Source: Chloroflexota bacterium (GTDB lineage: Bacteria; Chloroflexota; Anaerolineae; Anaerolineales; Villigracilaceae). From it: a DNA stretch of 7,462 nucleotides. The stretch covers positions 1-7,462 of the forward strand of contig JAPLGV010000387.1 in the NCBI GenBank assembly GCA_026389975.1, given 5' to 3'. Of the stretch, positions 1 through 5,509 are shown one piece after another. How positions within the stretch are numbered: the stretch's first letter is position 1; every line of letters starts with the position of its first letter. Under the pieces are notes generated by a model. It was not told the origin of the DNA and searched no databases. It worked only from the letters and a program-made list of their open reading frames with translations. The translations under genes were made by a program, and so were the position numbers.

Positions 1-788
1 GAATTGGCTGGTACAGATAATGTGAAGATTACATTGACCATTTGTGCAGGAATCAGCGATAGCGTGACCGGGGTACGCAGTCCCGCTTCGACACGGGCAC
101 CCTGCTGAAAGGTCTGGTACGTTCCGTCAATGGCATAGGCTACCAGGTTATGTGTTCCAACGGGGAGGCTTTCAAAAACGAACGAGCCGGTCGAGTCGGT
201 CAACGTCTGCTGCCCACCTGCGGCGATAAGGATGTTCGGGATGGGAGTATTGTTGGTGGAATCCACCACCTGGCCGGTCAGCCGCCCGGAAGGACTGGAG
301 GAAAGGCTGTCGCTCCACGAGGCGACCACATCCTCCACCGCCCCGGGACCGGTGACAACGTACATACGATAGCGCACCGGTTTGTCGAACGAGTCGTCTT
401 CCATAAACGGGATCGTACCCTGGCGGATGTAACGGTATTTGACGATGCTGTTCATGGCGAAGGGGATGGCGACTGTATAGTGCAACGTGTCCATCCCCTG
501 CATGGCATAGGTGGCTGCGTTCAGTCCCAGCCCGGTAATCTCGTCAACCACTGACAGGTAGAGAGTCTCGCCTGCCAACAATGGCGAGGGCAGCGCCACA
601 CGGAAAGTCACCGCTGCGGAGGGCAGGGGCGTGGTGGTTGGTCCCGAAAGCAGGGATGGTGTGGCGGTCGGTGAGTTAAGTCCTGGAATGTCCAGCAGCG
701 AAAAGGAACAGCCATTGAGCAACAGGACAAAGACGCTCACCAGAGATAAAAGTCTGCGAGTTGAAGGATGAATAGATTGATTACGCAT
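1..788 (-). CDS. Secreted lipoprotein with starch-binding-like and carboxypeptidase-regulatory-like domains (3' end outside window)
   Basis: The frame stays open from an ATG at 788 to the left edge, giving 262 residues and no stop. Residues 1-12 are polar and basic, 13-26 are hydrophobic, and a lipobox L24-N-G-C27 follows, so Cys27 should be lipidated after signal peptidase II cleavage. A Pro/Thr/Ser-rich linker (about 35-58) leads to a beta domain at about 59-160 that opens with VTFRVALPSP and contains a YRYIRQG strand. Its shape resembles CBM20/AMPK-type starch-binding folds. Residues about 168-246 fit a carboxypeptidase-regulatory-like (transthyretin-like) domain: GRLTGQVVDS, PIPNILI, DSTGSFVFESLPVGTH. 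The visible C-terminus restarts with VNVIFTLSVPAN, matching the opening of the first beta domain, so a second copy probably follows. An AGGAGG lies only 3 bases upstream of the ATG. A cell-surface carbohydrate-binding or scaffold role is inference; the catalytic part, if any, is off-window. Confidence 0.85.
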   Translation of the reverse strand, partial: MRNQSIHPSTRRLLSLVSVFVLLLNGCSFSLLDIPGLNSPTATPSLLSGPTTTPLPSAAVTFRVALPSPLLAGETLYLSVVDEITGLGLNAATYAMQGMDTLHYTVAIPFAMNSIVKYRYIRQGTIPFMEDDSFDKPVRYRMYVVTGPGAVEDVVASWSDSLSSSPSGRLTGQVVDSTNNTPIPNILIAAGGQQTLTDSTGSFVFESLPVGTHNLVAYAIDGTYQTFQQGARVEAGLRTPVTLSLIPAQMVNVIFTLSVPAN

Positions 789-841
789 ACCCCTCCTTTC
801 GGCATCGGCGGGTTGAGAATAAGAGAAGGCGATTTGCTTGT

Positions 842-847
842 ATTTTA
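842..847 (-). promoter_or_regulatory. Candidate -10 box for the lipoprotein gene, inside a small dyad
   Basis: Read on the minus strand this is TAAAAT preceded directly by TG. It lies inside a perfect dyad at 837-851 (CTTGTA, three bases, TACAAG). No good -35 hexamer sits 17 bases upstream, so the box is weak unless an activator helps. It would give a leader of about 47 bases ahead of the ATG at 788. Confidence 0.3.
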
Positions 848-911
848 CAAGGGAAATGGGGGAATTGATAGAGGCAGATTGTACTCTCCCGGGGTGTTCT
901 TAAGAAATGGA

Positions 912-1049
912 GTGTCGTTGCGAGGAGGGCGTTCTTTGCCCGACGAAGCAATCTCCTGGCTGTGAAGGAGATTGCTCACCTGCACTGCACCGAACGCAGT
1001 GCGGTACAAGTGTCGGGCTGGTAAGAACATCTATCCCTCGCAACGACAC
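912..1049. repeat. 138-base multi-stem palindromic element
   Basis: The ends are perfect 14-base inverted arms: GTGTCGTTGCGAGG at 912-925 and its exact complement at 1036-1049. Inside, GCCCGAC at 938-944 pairs with 1012-1018 (7 of 7). Within that, AGCAATCTCC at 947-956 pairs with 967-976 (10 of 10, 10-base loop), and GCACTGC at 982-988 pairs with 996-1002 (7 of 7, 7-base loop). Together they form a branched, cloverleaf-like fold. The arm and the GAAGCAATCTCC core resemble a family of dispersed palindromes (TCATTGCGAGG...GAAGCAATCTCC) that I recall from many bacterial genomes, including Chloroflexota. It holds no convincing gene and separates tatC from the lipoprotein gene. A non-autonomous mobile or REP-like repeat is the best reading. 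Confidence 0.75.
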
Positions 1050-1101
1050 AGAAAAAGGGTTTTGTCAACTATTGAAGAGCGCGCTAGGTTCGCGAAGATT
1101 T

Positions 1102-1989
1102 CTATTTCCGGGTTTCCTTCTTACGATCCTTTTGGCCGATTGCCGCCAGGTAACTTAATCCAATACCGATGAAATAAAGCATAATCATCGGTCCCATGAC
1201 CAGCGCCATGTTGACCGGGTCGGTAGTCGGTGTGATGGCCGCCGCGATGACGGCGATGGCCACGATGGCAATCCGCCATTGTTTTACCAGGGTATGCGGC
1301 TTGACCAACCCCATCACCGACAATACGTAGATGACCAGTGGGAATTCAAAAGCCACTCCGATCCAAAACAATATACCAGTCACAAAACTGATATAGGATG
1401 CCGGGCGGGGAATCAGAGTGATCCCCATGAAATTAATCAAAAACTTCAGTGCAGGAGGCAGCAACTCTACATAGGCAAAAATCATTCCCCCGGCGAAGAA
1501 AAGCATCACCAGTGGGATTGCAAACAGTCCAATCACCTTCGCCCGCGGCCGCAAAGCCGGGGCAGCGAAGAGCCATAATTCAAAAGCAATGTAAGGGATG
1601 GCCAGGGTGAATCCACACAGCAGGGCTACGCGCATGAACACACCGACCGTTTCGGTCACTTCAATCGCTTGCAACTTTTCCAGCCCGCCAATTGGCCCGG
1701 CCAGAAAATTAACAATCTTTTGGGTGAAGATAAAACTCACTCCCACCGCAACCGCCAGCCCCGCCAAAGCGCGCAGGAGATGCTTGCGCAGGTCATCAAT
1801 ATGCTCAAGCAATGCTTTTGGCTCAGCAGCGATGGCCGTAATTGCTTCGGTCATCGGCCGATCTCCGGGGTCGGCAGACAGGAATACGATGACCTTGCGG
1901 ACACCCCGGACCGGCAGGGTCAAAAGCCACCAGATAGCCCGGAAAGGGAAGGTGATAACGCGCCACAGGCCGCGCAGGAATTTACGCAT
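1102..1989 (-). CDS. tatC: Sec-independent (twin-arginine) protein translocase subunit TatC
   Basis: TatC is the multi-pass receptor that binds twin-arginine signal peptides and, with TatA, moves folded proteins across the cytoplasmic membrane. The 295-residue frame shows the family pattern: an N-terminal H63-IDDLR motif, helix 1 at about 72-90, P99, ETVGVF at 113-118, helices 2 and 3 around F141-xx-PAL, E215 in a GVAFEFPLV helix, and ITPTTDPVN at 252-260 before the last helix. It ends in a short basic tail. It starts 3 bases after the tatA stop. The first 45 residues are an extra basic, aromatic, amphipathic stretch. Met46 has its own GGAG eight bases upstream and matches the usual family start, so translation may begin at 1854 instead. 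The position of the conserved glutamate in the signal-peptide pocket (E. coli E103) is Ala150, and E. coli E15 aligns with Asp66. Confidence 0.95.
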   Translation of the reverse strand: MRKFLRGLWRVITFPFRAIWWLLTLPVRGVRKVIVFLSADPGDRPMTEAITAIAAEPKALLEHIDDLRKHLLRALAGLAVAVGVSFIFTQKIVNFLAGPIGGLEKLQAIEVTETVGVFMRVALLCGFTLAIPYIAFELWLFAAPALRPRAKVIGLFAIPLVMLFFAGGMIFAYVELLPPALKFLINFMGITLIPRPASYISFVTGILFWIGVAFEFPLVIYVLSVMGLVKPHTLVKQWRIAIVAIAVIAAAITPTTDPVNMALVMGPMIMLYFIGIGLSYLAAIGQKDRKKETRK

Positions 1990-1992
1990 AAT

Positions 1993-2346
1993 TTAGACCA
2001 GTTTGTCTCCGCCAGGTGCTGGAGGCTCGATCCGGTTTTCGGATTCGGTTTCTTCCGGATTCGTGGAAGCAGGCGGCAAGGCCTGACCCGCAGGCGGATT
2101 CTGCAGGCTCGTTATTTTGGTCGAGCTGACGGTCGCGCGAAATTCGTCCAGCCCCGCCTTGCGGGCAAATTCAGCGGGCAGTTCCCCGATCCGGCGGAGA
2201 TTCCGGAAGGCTTCAGAGTTGAAGAAACGGAAGAGTCCACCCCCGATGGTTTTTGCCATTTTTTCGAGATCTTTCGGGCCGAAAATAATCACCACCACCA
2301 ACAGGATGAATATTATTTCCGGCAAGCCAATGCCAAAAAGATCCAT
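1993..2346 (-). CDS. tatA: Twin-arginine translocase subunit TatA (TatA/TatB family)
   Basis: This 117-residue protein has a single N-terminal membrane helix (about 8-22), the FGP hinge at 22-24, a basic and acidic amphipathic helix (about 25-42, PKDLEKMAKTIGG...) and a long, poorly ordered Pro/Glu-rich tail. TatA oligomers form the translocation path; TatB helps TatC bind cargo. The helix begins with LPE, a polar residue pattern seen in both subfamilies. Only one such gene is present here, so it may serve both roles or a partner may lie elsewhere. The ATG follows the nusB stop with no gap (TAAATG), with an AGGA about 9 bases upstream inside the end of nusB, so the two are probably translationally coupled. 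tatC follows 3 bases later. Confidence 0.93.
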   Translation of the reverse strand: MDLFGIGLPEIIFILLVVVIIFGPKDLEKMAKTIGGGLFRFFNSEAFRNLRRIGELPAEFARKAGLDEFRATVSSTKITSLQNPPAGQALPPASTNPEETESENRIEPPAPGGDKLV

Positions 2347-2790
2347 TTACGCATCCTGTTTCCTGGGTTGAAGAAATTGCACGACCTCATTTTCGTGTTC
2401 GGCCAGACTGCCCAGCACGCCATTGACGAAACGCGGGGCGCTATCGGAGCCGAAGGCTTTGGCCAGCTCAACTGCTTCGTTAATTGCCACCTTGACCGGC
2501 GTATCGCGCTGCGCGGCAAACTCCCAGGTAGCGATGCGCAGGATATTCCGGTCAATGGCTGCAATCTGGTCAAGCGGCCATTCAGGCGCATACCGGGCAA
2601 TCACCTGGTCCAATTTTTCGCGGAGGGGGAAGACGCCAAAAATAATCTGGCGGATAAACTCCGCCAGTTCGTCGGGAAATGGTTCCTCCTCCAGGCGGTC
2701 TTTCAAGACCCGCACTGGAGGATGACCCACCATGTCAACTTCGTAAAGTGCTTGCAGAGCAGTGCCACGCGCTCTGGTACGTGCTTTCAT
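2347..2790 (-). CDS. nusB: Transcription antitermination protein NusB
   Basis: NusB binds boxA RNA together with ribosomal protein S10 and supports antitermination on rRNA operons. The 147-residue product is close to the usual length and all helical. It carries the diagnostic N-terminus (RTRARGTALQALYEVD, 4-19), IDRNILRIATWEF at 79-91 and the signature PVKVAINEAVELAKAFG at 98-114 followed by SAPRFVNGVLGSL at 117-129. The start ATG lies 6 bases after the stop of the Asp23-like gene, with GAGGG about 10 bases upstream inside that gene. The neighbouring Asp23-family gene upstream is a common arrangement for nusB; coupling to tatA and tatC downstream is less usual. Confidence 0.96.
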   Translation of the reverse strand: MKARTRARGTALQALYEVDMVGHPPVRVLKDRLEEEPFPDELAEFIRQIIFGVFPLREKLDQVIARYAPEWPLDQIAAIDRNILRIATWEFAAQRDTPVKVAINEAVELAKAFGSDSAPRFVNGVLGSLAEHENEVVQFLQPRKQDA

Positions 2791-2796
2791 AAAAAG

Positions 2797-3048
2797 TTAA
2801 CCCTCGGTCTTGTAATCAATATCCTCGATGTGAATGTTGACGTGCCCAACCTCCAGCCCGGTTATCTCGGCGATGGCGCGCGCCACCGTCTGCTGAACAG
2901 TTCGGCTGACTTCACGGATGTTTACATCATTATCAAGTACCAGATAAAGGTCTACAAAGGCGTTACAATCCTCAACCACTATCCGTACCCCATCATTGCC
3001 GCGCCCAAGCAGGCTGCTCACACCTCTTTCCGGCAGAACGGTAATCAA
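2797..3048 (-). CDS. Short Asp23/Gls24 family protein, TTG start
   Basis: The 83 residues match the C-terminal two thirds of Asp23/Gls24 (alkaline shock/envelope stress) proteins: GVSSLLGRGNDGVRI, VDLYLVLDNDVNIREVSRTV, VARAIAEITGLEVGHVNIHI and an acidic end. The N-terminal helix of about 30 residues that usually precedes PGV is absent. The start is a TTG with a perfect AGGAGG 8 bases upstream (3062-3057). An ATG at 3052 is only 4 bases from that site and is out of frame, hitting a stop after 19 codons. A promoter -10 box at 3081-3076 leaves no room for a longer N-terminus. It is the first gene of the operon continuing into nusB. The molecular role of this family is poorly known; membrane-associated stress proteins and links to fatty-acid or cell-wall operons are described. 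Confidence 0.85.
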   Translation of the reverse strand: MITVLPERGVSSLLGRGNDGVRIVVEDCNAFVDLYLVLDNDVNIREVSRTVQQTVARAIAEITGLEVGHVNIHIEDIDYKTEG

Positions 3049-3056
3049 TCATCGTA

Positions 3057-3062
3057 CCTCCT
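3057..3062 (-). promoter_or_regulatory. Ribosome binding site that selects the TTG start
   Basis: AGGAGG on the minus strand lies 8 bases from the TTG at 3048 and only 4 bases from an out-of-frame ATG at 3052. The spacing and the protein homology both favour TTG. The overlap of the two start codons could lower expression of the Asp23-like protein. Confidence 0.7.
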
Positions 3063-3075
3063 CACAGATTGGGGA

Positions 3076-3084
3076 ATTATATCA
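3076..3084 (-). promoter_or_regulatory. Extended -10 promoter of the asp23-nusB-tatA-tatC operon
   Basis: The minus strand reads TGATATAAT, a full match to the extended -10 consensus TGnTATAAT. No recognisable -35 hexamer lies 16-18 bases upstream, which is typical for extended -10 promoters. Transcription should start near 3069, giving a leader of about 20 bases that contains the AGGAGG. The promoter lies in the 50-base gap after the DUF1461 gene; no terminator separates that gene from it, so read-through into the operon is possible. Confidence 0.65.
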
Positions 3085-3098
3085 CCTGTAATAACACC

Positions 3099-3758
3099 TT
3101 ACTTCCATTTCGGTAGCAAACCCATTCCCAACGCCAGCCCGCCAAGCACATCCAGTGCCCCGGCGAACAAGAAAGCATCCTGCCAGAAACGCATCGGGAA
3201 CAGGCGGATGAGCGTATCAGAGTACAGGAACTGCCAGGAATCACCGGTGAAAAACAACTCATGGAAAACTGTGAAGAACTGCCAGAAACTGATCCCGGCG
3301 AAAATGCCGATGACCGCCACCAACCCGACCGTCAGCCAGCCACCGCGCCAGACGCCGCGTACATACTCCGGCCACCACCCGCCGAAACGCGCCCACAACC
3401 CGAGTCCGAGCGCCAAAAACCAGACGCTGTACCCAACCCACAGCACCGGTTGGACAACAATCTTGACATCCTGCATGTGGCTCAGTTCGCGTCCGTTGAA
3501 CAGCGGAGCACCTTCCGGGAAAGTCAGGTCACTGAGGAAGGAAATATCAGCATCGTTGAGCAAATAGTCAATGGAAATTCTCGACCATTGCAGGCGGTCC
3601 TGGAGGGTAAAGCCATACTCGTCCGCCGGAAAGCCTGGCGTGCGGTATTCGACTTCAGGAAAGGTGTGCGTCAACAGGAGCCGAACGCCAAGAAATGTCA
3701 ACGCGACCGGGAGCAGGAGGGTAACAAACCGCGCAAGAACTTTCTGCAGAGTTCTCAT
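3099..3758 (-). CDS. TIGR01906/DUF1461 family integral membrane protein
   Basis: I chose the ATG at 3758, which overlaps the upstream stop as ATGA and has GGAG 11 bases before it. An in-frame ATG at 3818 would overlap the upstream gene by 64 bases and add 20 polar residues. The 219-residue protein has membrane helices at about 10-30, 101-121, 141-162 and 195-213. Between helices 1 and 2 is an outside loop with PGFPADEYGFT (41-51) and FNGRELSHMQDVK (87-99). FHELFFTGDSWQF at 165-177 and LIRLFPMRFWQD at 183-194 follow helix 3. These blocks match DUF1461 (TIGR01906), whose function is unknown. The overlap with the aminopropyltransferase-like gene implies coupled expression and perhaps a joint membrane role, which is inference. 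Confidence 0.85.
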   Translation of the reverse strand: MRTLQKVLARFVTLLLPVALTFLGVRLLLTHTFPEVEYRTPGFPADEYGFTLQDRLQWSRISIDYLLNDADISFLSDLTFPEGAPLFNGRELSHMQDVKIVVQPVLWVGYSVWFLALGLGLWARFGGWWPEYVRGVWRGGWLTVGLVAVIGIFAGISFWQFFTVFHELFFTGDSWQFLYSDTLIRLFPMRFWQDAFLFAGALDVLGGLALGMGLLPKWK

Positions 3759-5305
3759 TGCATGGTCTCCATTTCCCCTTGCAGGATAAAGTTCAGGATC
3801 ATGGTATTCGTAATCCACTCAATCGGTGACCGGTCATCAGTGAAAACAACCGTATATTGCGGTGCAGGCTGGAGGTTGTCCAGCGTCAAGGTCATGGAGT
3901 CAATCAACAGAACATTCGCATCCTGGTACCCAGCGAGCGCGGCAAGATTCTGCTCCAGATTGACCGCGGCGGTCGGTTGGAGCGTGGCATAAATCATTGA
4001 GTTGAAGGTATTGGGAATATCCATCACGTAAATCGAGGAGAAAATCGTTCCCAGTGTCGTCGCCAGCCCATCGATCAGACGCCGATCGCCGGGAGCGCGG
4101 CCGACATTGATGGCCAGTGCTCCGTCTGGGTTGAGGTGGTCGGCGGCAATCTGGAAGAACTCCTGCGTGGTCAGGTGCGGCGGGATATATGGCGGGCGGT
4201 AAGCGTCCACGCAAATCAAGTCGTAGTTCTCCGGGCTGCTCGCCAGCCCCCAACGCCCATCCTGAATGATGACATTCAAGTTGGGCATATTCATATCGAA
4301 ATATCTCCGCCCTACATCCACAATCTTCGGGTCAATCTCGAAACCGTCAATGACCACGTTCGGGAAGACCGCCGACGCCTGCCGGGCGGTCGTCCCGGCG
4401 GCCAGACCGACGATGGCGATACGGCGCACATCCTCCGGCTGGCGGTCCGCGTAAAAGAACGGCCCCACCAGGAACTGCTGCCAGGGTCCGCCATATTCCA
4501 GCGTCTGGGGGTTGTACTCTGAGTGGATGCCCTGGCCCTCGTTCAGCCGCAGGTAACGCGTCCCGTTGAATTCAACCACCTGGATATAGTTATAGGCCGA
4601 TTCGGTCTCGTATATCTGTCCGCTAGATTTTTTGATGCCGCCCCCGCCACCAAATAATGCCAGCAAAGCCAGAGCAATAACCATCAACAGATACGGGAAG
4701 ACAGCGCGCCGCCCCGCGCTCAGACCCAGGCCTGCCAGCGCGACGAAGAGCAGGGCCAGGCTGAAAACGAGAAAGGTCCGGGTAGTGCCGATGGTGGGGA
4801 TCAGGAGCAGGGTCGGCAGGAATGTCCCGATGAACGATCCGATCGTCGAGATACCGTAAATGGTCCCGGAAACATTCCCGGCTTTGCCAGTGTCGTTCAT
4901 CGAAAGCCGAATGGCGAACGGCGAAATCATCCCGAACAGCGTCACCGGGACCGTGAACAGCACCAGCACGCCGGCAAACGCCCCGGCCAGGATGCCAATC
5001 TGCAAGTTGTCAAAGGCATTCGCTGCCAGTCGCAACACCGGGCTGGCAATATACGGCACAATGCCTAGCGTAAATGCGCCCCAGGCCAGGATGGCATACA
5101 TCGTTTTTGGATGCGGTGACCGGTCCGCCCAGCGCCCGCCGAGGAAGTAACCCGCGGTCAGATAGACCAGGATCAGTCCGATAATCACCGCCCAGACCGG
5201 GTTGCTGGTTCCGAAGATATTGCCCAGCAGGCGTGATGCGCCAAACTCGGCAGCCATCGTAGTCATGCCGGAGACGAAGACGGTAAAGTAGAGGTATTTA
5301 CGCAT
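3755..5305 (-). CDS. Membrane-anchored spermidine-synthase-like protein (fused MFS/aminopropyltransferase-like)
   Basis: The 516-residue protein has about six or seven hydrophobic helices in residues 5-220, opening with a VSGMTTMAAEFGASRLLG segment typical of membrane-fused spermidine-synthase-like proteins. A soluble Rossmann methyltransferase-type domain follows: YETESAYNYIQVVE (232-245), IAIVGLAAGTTAR (297-308), GFEIDP (321-326), QDGR (348-351), YDLICVDAY (361-369) and a final TDDRSPIEW (489-497). In true spermidine synthases the nucleotide loop is GGGDGG and the catalytic Asp lies in a DxxDP motif. Here these are VGLAAGTT and VDAYRPPYIPP, so aminopropyl transfer to putrescine is doubtful and the substrate is unknown. 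The ATG has no ribosome binding site, and a TATAAT ends only 6 bases before it, which suggests a leaderless message. The stop overlaps the next gene as ATGA. Confidence 0.88.
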   Translation of the reverse strand: MRKYLYFTVFVSGMTTMAAEFGASRLLGNIFGTSNPVWAVIIGLILVYLTAGYFLGGRWADRSPHPKTMYAILAWGAFTLGIVPYIASPVLRLAANAFDNLQIGILAGAFAGVLVLFTVPVTLFGMISPFAIRLSMNDTGKAGNVSGTIYGISTIGSFIGTFLPTLLLIPTIGTTRTFLVFSLALLFVALAGLGLSAGRRAVFPYLLMVIALALLALFGGGGGIKKSSGQIYETESAYNYIQVVEFNGTRYLRLNEGQGIHSEYNPQTLEYGGPWQQFLVGPFFYADRQPEDVRRIAIVGLAAGTTARQASAVFPNVVIDGFEIDPKIVDVGRRYFDMNMPNLNVIIQDGRWGLASSPENYDLICVDAYRPPYIPPHLTTQEFFQIAADHLNPDGALAINVGRAPGDRRLIDGLATTLGTIFSSIYVMDIPNTFNSMIYATLQPTAAVNLEQNLAALAGYQDANVLLIDSMTLTLDNLQPAPQYTVVFTDDRSPIEWITNTMILNFILQGEMETMQ

Positions 5306-5311
5306 GGGTAA

Positions 5312-5317
5312 ATTATA
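5312..5317 (-). promoter_or_regulatory. -10 box placing transcription start on the ATG (leaderless)
   Basis: The minus strand reads TATAAT (5317 to 5312), followed by TTACCC and then the ATG at 5305. A start 6-8 bases after the -10 box falls at about 5304-5306, that is, on the first base of the start codon. No Shine-Dalgarno sequence is present. No good -35 hexamer is found at 17 bases, where the dyad at 5329-5346 lies instead. Confidence 0.6.
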
Positions 5318-5328
5318 ACCGTGATGAA

Positions 5329-5346
5329 GACAAGCGTCTGCTTGTC
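5329..5346. promoter_or_regulatory. Perfect dyad, possible operator shared by divergent promoters
   Basis: GACAAGC (5329-5335), GTCT, GCTTGTC (5340-5346) is a perfect 7-4-7 inverted repeat. It overlaps five bases of the plus-strand -35 box (5342-5347) and covers the place where the minus-strand -35 box would be. A bound dimeric regulator could control the spermidine-synthase-like gene and the L25 gene together. No regulator gene is in the window. Confidence 0.5.
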
Positions 5347-5370
5347 AAATCATGGCAGGGCGTGTATAAT
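5342..5370 (+). promoter_or_regulatory. Sigma70-type promoter for the L25 gene
   Basis: TTGTCA at 5342-5347 and TATAAT at 5365-5370 are separated by exactly 17 bases, a near-consensus housekeeping promoter. Transcription should start near 5377, giving a leader of about 130 bases before the start codon at 5510. The leader contains the palindromic element at 5429-5479. Confidence 0.7.
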
Positions 5371-5428
5371 TCCGCCCGCTTCCGGCACAGACTGGAAAAA
5401 TTCATGCGAGAGCGAAGGTAATCCCTGG

Positions 5429-5479
5429 TGGTAGCAGCGACTTCAGTCGCTTTTAGAATGGCTAAAGCCGTTACTACCA
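5429..5479. repeat. Palindromic repeat in the L25 leader
   Basis: Outer arms TGGTAG (5429-5434) and CTACCA (5474-5479) enclose two hairpins: AGCGACT (5436-5442) with AGTCGCT (5445-5451), and GGC-TAAA-GCC (5460-5469). The layout and words (GGTAG..AGCGACTTCAGTCGCT..GGCTAAAGCCGTTACTACC) resemble a dispersed repeat that I recall from Chloroflexota and other bacterial genomes. It lies inside the predicted untranslated leader and ends 30 bases before the start codon, so its RNA fold may affect L25 expression. Confidence 0.65.
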
Positions 5480-5509
5480 ACAAGGGGTGAGAGGCGCTCA
5501 AGGAAGGTA

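Larger units (their letters stand above)
789..1101. other. Non-coding gap between tatC and the lipoprotein gene
   Basis: This gap of about 310 bases lies downstream of tatC and upstream of the lipoprotein gene, both on the minus strand. It contains the palindromic element at 912-1049, the small dyad at 837-851 and the ribosome binding site of the lipoprotein gene at 792-797. The short open frames here on both strands cross the palindrome, lack ribosome binding sites and show no protein-like composition. I see no U-tract terminator immediately after tatC, so the palindrome's RNA fold may be the only structure that stabilises or ends the tat transcript. Confidence 0.6.

Noticed and set aside
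150..554. A plus-strand open frame of 134 codons
   Set aside because: It is antisense to the lipoprotein gene, whose reading frame shows a signal peptide, lipobox and domain motifs; the plus frame shows none.
768..1172. Several short open frames on both strands
   Set aside because: They run through the palindromic element and its flanks, lack ribosome binding sites and do not look like protein.
2992..3052. ATG start for the Asp23-like gene
   Set aside because: It is out of frame with the conserved protein, reaches a stop after 19 codons and is only 4 bases from the ribosome binding site.
1669..3567. A 632-codon open frame on the plus strand
   Set aside because: It lies antisense across five well-supported minus-strand genes and their gaps, has no family resemblance and no sensible ribosome binding site. 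It is most likely a by-product of base composition.
5404..5421. Five-codon open frame in the L25 leader (MRERR)
   Set aside because: It has no ribosome binding site; a leader peptide of this size cannot be supported without comparison.
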